A stretch of DNA of 64,000 bases. It comes from Incurvaria masculella (taxonomy: Eukaryota; Arthropoda; Insecta; Lepidoptera; Incurvariidae). Under the pieces are notes generated by a model. That model searched no databases and had not been told where the DNA came from. It worked only from the letters and a program-made list of their open reading frames with translations. Of this stretch, positions 24,901 through 36,900 are shown one piece after another. Position numbers and translations under genes: made by a program. Position 1 is the first letter of the stretch. Each line of letters opens with the position of its first letter. Location of the stretch: positions 5,590,001-5,654,000 of the forward strand of contig OX335665.1 in assembly GCA_946894095.1 (NCBI GenBank), in the 5' to 3' direction.

Positions 24901-27900
24901 GGCGCGGGCTGGCGCGTGGTGGCGCGTCGTATCCGCGTATTCGTTCTGTGATTTCGGCTCGATTTCTCCGACCGTACTCCCGCGTTCGTAAATATGGAGT
25001 GGCCGAATGACACAATTAACGTTTTTTTTTTGTTTCATATGAAAAATAGCTAAACAACTAGTGGAAGCAGCAGCGATGCCTTCTTCTTCCGAAACAGTGC
25101 TCCAAGGCTGGAGGTGGCAATTCGTCTCACACGACATTTCAGGTGTATTGCTTCAGTTTGACTAGCGGCTCGCGGGCTCGCCTAGGCCCGTGCTTGCTCG
25201 AGCGCGGGGCGGCGCCTGATATTAAGGTGGCTTCACACGGCGCGTGATTTCACGCGCCGCGCCGCGCTGATGAGCAAGCACGCGCCTACGCGATCCCGCG
25301 CGTTACCCCTTCTCACGGCGCGTAATATCACGCGCCGCGCCGCCGCGCCAGAGCAAGCACGCGCCTAGGCGAGCCTGCGAGCCGCTAGTCAAACTGAAGC
25401 AGCACACCTGAAATTTCGTGTGAGGCGAATTTCCTCCTCCAGCCATGGATAAATATTTCGGAAGAAGAAAGTATCGCTGCTGCTTCAGTTCTATTTTGTG
25501 GATATAAATAAATAAAAAATAAAATAAAAAAAGCCTTTTATTTCGGACAGAATTCTGGTTAGTAACAATTTTTAGTTAGGATAGTGTTATAAATTATTCT
25601 GTACGAACCCCTCTGCAGGTAAAGGCCTCCTCCAAGGTTAGCCAATCATCTCTGGATTTAGCTGTTTGCATCCGTTTTCACACGGCGCGGGGCGCGTACG
25701 GGCGCGGCGCGGCGCGAGATATCACGCGACGTGTGGAGCCACCATAGGTGGCGACTGACTGGAGCATTTGCTCGATGCGAATATTCACATCGAGCATTTG
25801 CTCGTTGTGAGCAAATGCTCGAGCCACCTGAATATTCGTCGCGAATATTTGTTACACGGTGCTCCACCTCCAGCCACTTGTATCCGAAATGGCGGACGAA
25901 GAGTTAGTGTGTGCTGCGTTCCTTTTAGTTCGATATTGCTATTTAAAGAAGAGAAGAAAGCGCATTTGGACGACAAATTTGCTCCAAATGAGAAATAAAG
26001 CTGGCGGTTTGACCTTGATGAATATTTTGAAAAATCAAGAAATCAGCGGTCAATACAAGAACTTTGTGAGAATGTCTTCGACTGACTTCGAATGCCTAAT
26101 CAATTTAATTGGACCTTTAGTGTGCAAAAAAAACACTAATTGGAGAAAAGCTATAACAGTGACAGAAAGATTATCTTTAACATTGCGTTTTTATGCTTCT
26201 GGTGATTCATTTACAAGCTTGCAGTATCTTTTTAAAATCTCCAGACAACGGATTGGATTCATCGTTAAAGAAGTCAGTGAAGCGATTGTTGAAGTATTAA
26301 AAGACCACATAAAGGTAAGATTTTTTTTTTTATAAGTAAGTAATTTTTAAAACAGAGTTATTTATTATTCTAATCAATTAAATCAGCATACTCTTCCAGA
26401 AATTCTTGGCTATATACTTGTACTGAGGAGGATTCCTGGTCGTTTCCTTGAGGTGCTGGCGAAGTGACTTCAGCGTGGGGCGTTACCGGTGAAGTAGGAT
26501 AAGAATTGGTTCGGTTATTTTCCTGGGGTGACGGCGAAGTTATATCGACATAGGACGTTGAAGGTGATGTCACAGAAACATAGTGGGAACGGGAACGGTT
26601 AGTTGGTTGACTACCGTAAGCTTGATGAGAAAGTGTAGACATATTATTTGAGCGGAATGAGGATGTAGGCTGTTGACAGTTATTAGAATATATATTGTAT
26701 TCATATTCGCCTCGATCGGCACTGAAGACAATGTTAGATATATTCTGCTGCACGTTGGTCCTGGTCTGCCGCGAATATGATCTCAATTTATTTGCGATGA
26801 AAGATGCAAAAGAGTCACACTCGTCCATTTTATCTTTCGACAGTGTTTCCATTTGCTTTCGTTCAGCTGATTTCTTCAAAATGTCAAACGCCGAAGTCAT
26901 TATTTCGTCCGAATTACAGCCACGTTTTCTTTTTTGAGTACATCGTTGATCATTGAGTGGCGGATTTGGTGTAGGTTCCCTATTTTGCTCGGCACTTTGT
27001 GTTATACCCGAGGCATATTCATCGCGCAGCTGAAAAATAAAATGTTTTGTTTGTTACAGGTCCCAACAACTCAAAACGAGTGGCTGAATTTAGCGCAACA
27101 GTATGAATCTTTGTGGAATTTTCCTCATTGTGTGGGTGCTGCGGATGGCAAGCATGTAATGATACAATCACCGATAAACAGTGGCAGTGATTATTATAAC
27201 TATAAACATTTCTTTAGCATTGTACTATTTGCTATTGTTGATGCAAACTATAATTTTATATACGTAAATGTAGGCTGTCAAGGTAGAATTTCGGATGGGG
27301 GAGTGTTTAAGAACTGTGAATTATATCAGCGAATTGAAAACAAATCATTAAATTTTCCGGAACCAACTCCATTGCCGATGCGGACTCAAAACATTCCATA
27401 TTACTTTGTGGGTGACGAAGCTTTTGCTCTATCAGAAAATATGATGAAAGTCTATTCTGGATATCACGCTAAAGGATCTAAGGAGAGAACATTTAATTAC
27501 AGACTTTGCAGAGCCAGAAGAATTGTGGAAAACGTATTCGGCATATTATCAGCAGTCTTCCGAGTATTAAGAAAACCGATGTTGTTGGAACCGGAAAAAG
27601 CTTCGTTGATAATTATGGCAATAGTACACCTCCATAATTTTCTAAGAAGAAATGAAAAGTCCTGTGACACCTACACACCAATAGGAACTTTTGATAAGGA
27701 AATAGAAGGAAATGTGACACCCGGAAATTGGAGAAACGACACTGAAACTAACACGGGTATGTTACCCCTGCCAAATAGACCACGACGAACTACCAGATCT
27801 TTGCAAGAAATACGTAATGAAATTGCCGCATACTGTGTGCAGGAGGGGGCACTGAGCTGGCAAGAAAGATATACATAAAATAAACTTACGGTGTCATCTG

Positions 27901-30900
27901 TCATCCGTGGATCATTTCGATCTAGTACGAATTGCAGAGATTTGTACGCGAACCACGTGCTTGTATATACTTCGTCAGCACCTTAAACAATTTTACAAAA
28001 AATGTACTTATAATTTTAAACTTTTGCACTTGTTTACATCACTATTTTGAGTACGGCAATTACCGCAGTTTGCTTTTATATTTTACTGACAATTCATCCC
28101 GCAACTGGCGCCTAAAGAACGCCCGTAAGCTATGTTCCCCATACAAACGTAAATCGTATTAATCAATTGAAAACCACTTTTCCAATTTACTTGATATTTG
28201 GCATCTAATATCAATCAACAAATATCTATGTCTGCACGTTTTTGTTTTGTTGATAAATCTAAACCAAGTTAAATGACAAGCAAAAGAAACTCCTCATACT
28301 AATTTTCTGTTCTTTGTGGTTTGACATAGGATACATTTTTCGAAAAAACAAAAACGTGCACACATAGATATTTGTTTCCTAAAATTAGTTTTTGGTTTTT
28401 TTTAAATGATTTTTAAACTCCGTTTGTATGAAGAGCGTAATTTTCTGATGCTTACGGACCCATCTTAGAGGATTATGAGGCAAACAAGTTCCATACAACG
28501 GCGCGTGCCTGTTTCCTCAGTCAATTTCGCACATTAAATAAATCAACCGAGAGCTACGTCTGTCCGTTTTAGTTTTTTTTATAACTAAACTTGTATCCAT
28601 GATATACGCGTTTTTGTATTTGTATACAAATTTTTAGAAGCGTATATCTCGGAAGTAAGTAAATGTATCAAAAGCCCTTGGTTGATTTATTTAATGTGCA
28701 AAATTTCAGGACAATATTTCTTAATTTGATTGAGAAAACAGGCACGCGCCGTTGTATTGAACTTGATTGCATCATAATCCTCTTAAGGCCCTAATATGAG
28801 CCGATTGCATTCAGTTCTATAAGGGCGTAAGTAAAACAACATTTAATAAAATTTCAAAATAACTACAACCAATTTCGACAATCAAAAAAGTAAATATTAT
28901 GTAGATTGATGGTTTACAAAGGAGAAGCGAGTGGAAGTGTCGTGCCCGGGCGGCCTAGGAGAACGTACCATAACCAAATCGATGTAATATTACGTAAAGG
29001 TCAGGTACGTAGCACCCGGAATCGTAGAGCATGTATGAAAAGATGTATGTCTGTAGAGGAAGCAAGAGAAGTATGCTGTGATCGTACCGTATGGCGCTCT
29101 ATCATCTCTGCCTACCCCTGCGGGGAACCGGCGTGATGGTATGTATGTTATGTATGTATTGATGGTTTAGACGTAATTCAAAGATATAACTGTAATTATC
29201 TGATGCTTCGTTTTCTCAAGTTAGGCAAGTATGCATAAAAATGCATTAAAAAAGTTTGAACAAAAATTGAAGCGCCCGATATTTATCGTTATACGTCATA
29301 TATAGCTGGTCTCAATAGATCTTTCATCTTTTTAAAATTTCAAATTTATTTATTTAAAAAATTATTAAAATGTGGTTTCACTTACGCCCTTATAGTACTG
29401 AATGCAATCAGGTGTTATCACGAATTGATACAAGTTTAAAATAAATAAAATTAATTAATTAAATAAAAACGGCTTTACCTTTTCCCGTTCCCATAGTCTT
29501 CTTTCCTTTAATTTTTTCTCTTCGCAAAGATGCAAGTAGGCTGGTCATCTTTCTCTTGCATTCTTCCACGTTTTCGTTGATTTCGGCAGCTATTTCAACC
29601 CATGCGTCACTTTTCTTCAATTTATTAAAATGGTCGTGATGGGTAGGGTCCCAGAGTTGGGGATAACTACGATATTTATCGATGAATAAAAGTGTTTTTT
29701 CTTGAGTCCACTGCATTTTATCAAACTCCGCGATACGAACGAGGAAACGCGCGTGTGCTCCTGGCGGTGCTCGCCACAGGTGCTCGCACTAGCGACTGAC
29801 TGCGCGGTGTAACATTCAAAGGGATTCGCCAAAAAACCGACACCGAGGTGGAGCGCGCTCGGCTGCTCGCCGCTCGCCGGCGAGCTGCTCGGCTCGCTGT
29901 ACTGACAGGCCGAATATTCGACTTGTAACGTGCTCGCAGCGAGCGAATATTCTCTGTCAGTCGCCACCTTTACGCGCCGTGAGAACGGGTAACGCGCGGG
30001 CTCGCATAGGCGGGTGCTTGCTCATAGGCGCGCCGTGAGAAGCCACCTTAAGAATTGATTCGATTCCACTTTGAAGTGGTTTATTAAAACGAATGTAATT
30101 TATTCCATGTTGGTGTTTTTGCTTCCGTAAGCGCGCACACAAACGGTGCGAATCTTTTGTGATGCTGACAGCTCTTGGCGTGCAATTTAATAGTTTTTAC
30201 TCATTGAGAGCACTGTACTCGTTTTACAGTTCAAATTTAATGCAATAGACGACAATTGCGACATACTCACGCCTTGGGCCAATTAGGTTTGAGCTGTCGC
30301 CACACACGCGCAGGCAGCAGCCAGCCGAGGCCCGGAAAGAAGTCGGTCCGGTGCAGCAGCTCCGGTCTCGACGGGTCAATGTGATCCGTCATGCCGTTGT
30401 CGTTCCACGCCGAGATGCACCTTTATACCATCAAACCATCACGCCAATGCTGACACGATAGGTTAACACAATATTTATGCATAGCATATAGTAAAATTAT
30501 CGAAAAAGTTATCATCAGTCTTGGGACTCCCGGCCCGAACGGAGGACGCGACACGTCATAAATTTTTAGGTTTTAAATCGGAGATTTTTATAACTACTTA
30601 CCACTTACCCCTACTTTGCAGTGAAATCATCGTTTCAAAAACTTGTTCGAGTTTATGGTAAATAGCATAAAATGTCGTGGGGAATACTTTAAAAACCAAT
30701 TTCTTGTTGTTCTTTCACCCCTTTTCTCATACGGGAAAACTTAAACAGTCGTATTCAGAGTGAACCTGTCAAAGCTTAGTAAGGCCACACAAAAACCGGT
30801 TTAGGTCGACCCTAATTTCATTAATACGCCTACTAAAGTTAGTCGATTAATACTATATGCCTTTCCCGGACGGAAATAATTCCGATCGGAACTCCCTGTC

Positions 30901-33900
30901 GGAATTCCGATCGGCCGAGCGAGCACCGAAAAAGTAGCAACAATTTTGAGTGAAGTACTCAAACTACGTTTTAGGCAGCTCAGAATATCATATCGCAGTT
31001 GCAATCGCAGCTGCAAGGTTACAAAATTGCCGTGCTCGCACTGTGAATTATGTATCTCTGTCTGTCATGCAAATTTATATTATTTACATTTACTAACCAC
31101 AAGCTATGGTCCTTCTCCAAAAGTGGTAGAGTGGCAGAGAAATACTCATAAAAGTCTATTGCTACATCTAGATCGTCTGCAAAGAAAACATGATGTGATT
31201 GAAACCAGAAATAAATACTATACATATTAGATTGTTTAAATAGAAAATCGTCATCTCCCCGCAATCTTTTTTAGGGTTCCGTACCCAAAGGGTGAAAACG
31301 GAACCCTATTACTAAGCCTCCGCTGTGCGTCCGTCCGTCCGTCTGTCCGTCTGTCACAGGGCTGTATCTCAGTAACTGTAACAGGTAGACAGCTGAAATT
31401 TTCACAGAGTGTGTACTTATTTTGCCGCTACAACAACAAATAGGTAAGATTAAAAAATAATTAAAATTAAAGGGGGCTCCCATACAAAAAACGTGTTTTA
31501 TTTGGTTTTTTTTTACGATGGTAAGGAACCCTTCGTGTGCGATTCCGATTCGCACTTGGCCGGTTTTTTAAATATTTAATCATACCTTACATCAGAGTGA
31601 CGCCTGTGCTCTATAAGTCTCTGTCAGGTCTGTCAGCCTCAGTGGCCCAGTGGCGCAACACTTCGGCGATCGCTCTCCGAAGTTAAGCAACGCTGGGTCC
31701 GGTCTGGTCTTGGATGGGTGACCATTAGACCGTTGAGAGAGGCTGGCCGTGGTTCGGATTCCACGTTAAACTGTAGGTCCCCTTCCTTACTTACTAGGTG
31801 GTAGGGTTAATCCCGCCCGGGTTGGTACCATCGCATTGAATGAACGATGGTCGAAGCGGCAATGAAAATTGTCCGTGTTTTCCATCCAGATCAATGTAGC
31901 CGAGCAATATAAGGAAGGTCCTGACATGGCACCTAGTTCCCATGTGGTGTGTTGGGCTAATACCATGACAGAAGGTTTGGTATTAGCCATCATGTCCAGT
32001 CACATAAAAAAAAAAATTAAACTTTCACGGGGGCTGCAGAAACCATGCCGGCTGGCCAGGTGCTTCTTCATATTATTTTTTAGGACCCCAGGTTGTACTT
32101 AGGAAACTTTACGAAATACCTCGGCAGATACATCCCAGGTGGGACAACGCCATCAAGTGTGCAAGGCAGTGGTTTCGTACCGGTGAGGGCCGGGAGGAGT
32201 GGAGGAAAATTGGAGAGGCGTATGTCCAGCAGAGGATGCAAACACTCTGACTGACTGGTTGACTGACATAGATGAATTATCTAGAGGATCGGTTGATTCT
32301 TATTTTTGGAATGTCGACAATGACTGGGTGCACTCCCTGTCAGTTCCGCGTTGAGTGACGGTAGAAAGAGGACGGAGAGGCATCGTCGCCGACGAACATT
32401 CAACATGGTAGAGACGATTGAACACAGACAGGACCCTACATCCCTTCGGATGATTTGTAAATATAAAGAACAACAACTACGTTGGTGACCTTCGACGATG
32501 ATGACGTTTTCGTACGCCATGTCTTCGAGCACGTGTGAGAGTGCGAATTTGTAGTGGCGGGCAATATTGAAGTACGCCCGATCGAACTCCAAGCTGCGGT
32601 TGAGTGGAATTCTGGTTTGATCCGGTTGCCGCACGACGCTCACGCCGGACCAGGCCGTCACGAAACTGAGGATCACCCGGTACGTCTCGTCGTGTCCGCA
32701 GTCCTAGGGAGACATGGAAAACCCATCTGCAGTCCATTTCTTGGAATTCCGTGCTCAAGAATCGGTAATGTTGCAGTCGAGATAACCGCTTTTGGATAGT
32801 TGTCAAAGCGATTTTCACGAAAACTTGAGTCACTGAAAACCGCTTTGACAACCAAGGAGGCGGGAGGAGACCATCTCCGACGTTTCGAGCTGATCGTCCA
32901 GCCCGTTGTCAAGGAGGCAGACGCTACGTCCGTATGCAGCAGCGGTATTCTCGACGAAAACATTTTCGGTATTTCTTAATTTTTTTTTCTTATTTCTATA
33001 GTTCAAGGTATCGAAAAAATCGCTTAGACAACCGCTCTAACATCGTTTTTCTCAACTGCAAGATTCTCGATTTGAATTCCGAGTTGATAAATCAGGATTG
33101 TTCTCAGGAGATGAATTCACTTTGTCATTACTTGGGTAATTATTCTGTTAATCGATCGCAATGCCACACGGAACATGTGGCACGAAATGAATTATGCACT
33201 GCTTCCATTTGTTTCCGAATTCAGCGCCAACAAAAAAATACAAATGACGGTGGGTGTGGCCATCACATAAACAAATTATTGCAACCCTAAATTGATTACA
33301 ATAGGAACTAATCACAGAACTCGGGTGAAAAGTTTTCGCTCGAGTACATGTTTACGCGGATTTCAAATTTTCTACCTATCGGTGATAGCGACTCGGGTGA
33401 CACTTTTTCAAGCGAGTCCTATGAGCACAAGTTCGGGGTCCATTCAGGTAAGAGTGAGTTCGAAATCATCGCTAAATATCAACTCACTTTTTTAAATAGT
33501 TCACGTTTCCACACTTATTGAACATCATTTTAGTTTGGAAAAAATCTGGTTTGTCCCATAAATACGTCGGAAGTACAGATACCTAACACTTTCATCATTT
33601 AAATAATAATATATTTCCCAGCCATTTTTAGGTTAACTCACTCCCGAACTCGAACTCCCTCTTACCTGAATGGGCCCCCAGAGCGGTCAACCAAACTCGC
33701 TAAGGGCCGAGTGCACGAAAGCACAAAAAATCTAAATCAAGGTCAAAGTATGATCAAACACGTCACTTTGTGTGGACAGTATGGAAGGAACTCTTTGCGG
33801 ATCACTAAAAGTGACGTGTTTGAACATTGATTAACTCGGCCGTTTCTTCGTGCAACCGGGGCTAAATCTTCGAGAGCCAATTAACCTGGCTGACTATGAT

Positions 33901-36900
33901 GGGAAAAGTATTCAGGTCGGGCCGGTACCGCATCAGCTTGTTCAGACAGCGGCGCACCGTGACTCGGTCGCAGGCCAATACAAGAACTGGAATAACTGTA
34001 CCTGTCATATCATAACAGGGGATATAGAACTTGGGACAGAAGATGGTTGTGTGCAGAATTTTATTCCCGTCGTATTTATTATACATATAGCGCTCCCAAG
34101 AGTTGAAATTAATATAAATATTTTTATTATTACACTCTTTTCCCGAAGCACATTACGGCACGTATAGTCGGGTACAACTAAATAGAGTTCCCGTTCGGCG
34201 CGCCCCTCTACCCGCGTGACCTATGTCACACCTATTCTATGCTCAAACTAGCTGCGGTACCCGGCTCCGCTCGGGTTAGTGTCGGCTAAATTATCTCATG
34301 GATAAAAAGTAGCCCACATGACTGGTCCAAAATAGGGTCAAACTGGTCCAGGACAATGTATCCATGTACCAAATTTAATCAAGATCGTTCGAGCCGAAAT
34401 AACATGATTTAATGAGAAACATCCAATAATTCCCATTTAGAGCTTCGTTGACGTTTGGTGGCTATTTAAAAAAAAAACATTTGCCGCGAGAACCTTTCTG
34501 CACTTTCACTGCTACATTGCTTACCTAGTAAGTAACGTGTAACGTAGGTAAGTTTTGCGTGGACTCCAACCCACAGCCAGCCTTAACATCGAAAACAGTA
34601 ACCCATCTCAAACCTGACTGCTCCCAGAGATGCTATACATTGATAAAATACGCACATAAATCAGGTAAGTGGTTCGCATGTTATAAGACTTTAAGACTCA
34701 CTACTTACCCTTCTGGTAATGAAGCGTTATATTATGTAATCTATAAGTTTTTAGTAGAATCAGGCTAGACGTAGATACAATGCACATCTAAATCGAGTAA
34801 TTGGTTCTCAAGGATTTTATTCTGTTGGTCGCTCCTCCGGCGACTTAGCGTGATGCCAAGTAGTCCTAAAGTTGCAGGAAATACCAAGCCGTACTTCAGT
34901 AAAAGTAAGCGCTGCCGCCGCAAAGCCGAGCCGTGCATAGCATTGCAGTTTGTATGACAGCCCCATCTTAGCGTAAGCGGAACTGAATTATATTTAGCCA
35001 ATCCTAATTCCCGGGTAGTTAAATGTACGTGTACTAAGTTTTACAAATCGCTAGTGCCTTGAAAATTCGCCAAACGGACACCAAACAGTCACGACGTCTG
35101 CCCTCACCCCGCCGCCGCTCCCCGCCACCGCCCCCGGCTCCTCTCCCGCTAGTGTGAAGTATCGCTACCGGCATCGTTTTCGCAGCCCCGTGAAAGTTCT
35201 AAAGCCCATGGGCACATAAATTGTAGCCTATGTGTTATTCTGATGTATAAGCTATATTATTGTAAAGTTTCATTAGAATCCATTCAGTAGTTTTTACGTG
35301 AAAGAGTAACAAACATCCATCCATCCATCCATCCATCCATCCATCCATCCATCCATTATTACAAACTTTCCCCTTTATATTATTTACTAGCTGCGGTACC
35401 CGGCTCCGCTCGGGTTAGTGTCGGCTAAATTATCTCATGGATAAAAAGTAGCCCACATGACTGGTCCAAAATAGGGTCAAACTGGTCCAGGACAATGTAT
35501 CCATGTACCAAATTTAATCAAGATCGTTCGAGCCGAAATAGCATGATTTAATGAGAAACATCCAATAATTCCCATTTAGAGCGTCGTTGACGTTTGGTGG
35601 CTATTTAAAAAAAAAACATTTGCCGCGAGAACCTTTCTGCACGTTCACTGCTACATTGCTTACCTAGTAAGTAACGTGTAACGTAGGTAAGTTTTGCGTG
35701 GACTCCAACCCACAGCCAGCCTCAACATCGAAAACAGTAACCCATCTCGAACCTGACTGCTCCCAGAGATGCTATACATTGATAAAATACGCATATAAAT
35801 CAGGTAAGTGGTTCGCATGTTATAAGACTTTAAGACTCACTACTTACCCTTCTGGTAATGAAGCGTTATATTATGTAATCTATAAGTTTTTAGTAGAATC
35901 AGGCTAGACGTAGATACAATGCACATCTAAATCGAGTAATTGGTTCTCAAGGATTTTATTCTGTTGGTCGCTCCTCCGGCGATTTAGCGTGATGCCAAGT
36001 AGTCCTAAAGTTGCAGGAAATACCAAGCCGTACTTCAGTAAAAGTAAGCGCTACCGCCGCAAAGCCGAGCCGTGCATAACATTGCAGTTTGTATGACAGC
36101 CCCATCTTAGCGTAAGCGGAACTGAATTCTATTTAGCCAATCCTAATTCCCGGGTAGTTAAATGTACGTGTACTAAGTTTTACAAATCGCTAGTGCCTTG
36201 AAAATTCGCCAAACGGACACCAAACAGTCACGACGTCTGCCCTCCCCCCGCCGCCGCTCCCCGCCACCGCCCCCGGCTCCTCTCCCCCTAGTGTGAAGTA
36301 TCGCTACCGGCATCGTTTTCGCAGCCCCGTGAAAGTTCTAAAGCCCATGGGCACATAAATTGTAGCCTATGTGTTATTCTGATGTATAAGCTATATTATT
36401 GTAAAGTTTCATTAGAATCCATTCAGTAGTTTTTACGTGAAAGAGTAACAAACATCCATCCATCCATCCATCCATCCATCCATCCATCCATCCATTATTA
36501 CAAACTTTCCCCTTTATAATATTTATTAGATTAGATGTCTCAAACTATACCAAGTAAGTGCCCTATACTAAGCCCCGGTTGCACGACGAAACGGCTGAGT
36601 TAATCAATGTTCAAACACGTCACTTTTAGTGAACCGCATAGAGTTGCACATTTATTAACTCGGCCGTGTCTTCGTGCAACCGGGGCTAAGTGGGTCCACT
36701 GAATTGCTACCGGTGCATGTCGTACGAGCAGACTAAAGGATTCGTCATTCATGATTCGGATTTCATGTAAAACTGTAGATTGCAGGGTTAATCCCGCCCG
36801 CAATGCATTTTATAAATAATGTTCGAAATGGCAATGGAATTGTGCCTGTTATGCAGCCCATTTTATATGTGCAATATAATAAAGATCCTGCATATAAAAT

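Larger units (their letters stand above)
25746..29969. mobile_element. Autonomous PIF/Harbinger DNA transposon
   Basis: Terminal inverted repeats AGGTGGCGACTGAC at both ends (14 bp identical). Subterminal GAATATTCG and GCTCG-rich motifs on both sides may be transposase-binding sites (inference). TTA follows the right end, but CAT precedes the left, so the target duplication is not clean and the left junction may be rearranged. It holds two intact genes on opposite strands: the transposase and the MADF-type partner that Harbinger elements need. Confidence 0.85.
24802..30051. mobile_element. PIF/Harbinger insertion block (5.2 kb) in an Mgat1-B intron
   Basis: The outer ends at 24805 and 30048 carry a matching 20-bp inverted repeat, AGGTGGCTTCTCACGGCGCG, with TAA on both sides (24802-24804 and 30049-30051). 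The flanks are two halves of one dispersed repeat (copy at 18500-18860), so the block entered as a unit or by successive nesting. It contains a GC-rich MITE (24805-25743) and an autonomous Harbinger element (25746-29969). The right outer end lies 222 bp from Mgat1-B exon 30420-30271. Confidence 0.8.

Noticed and set aside
25859..25888. Upstream start codon for the transposase
   Set aside because: The ATG at 25859 is in frame, but MADEE at 25889 fits the family's N-terminus; the 10 extra residues look like translated element flank.
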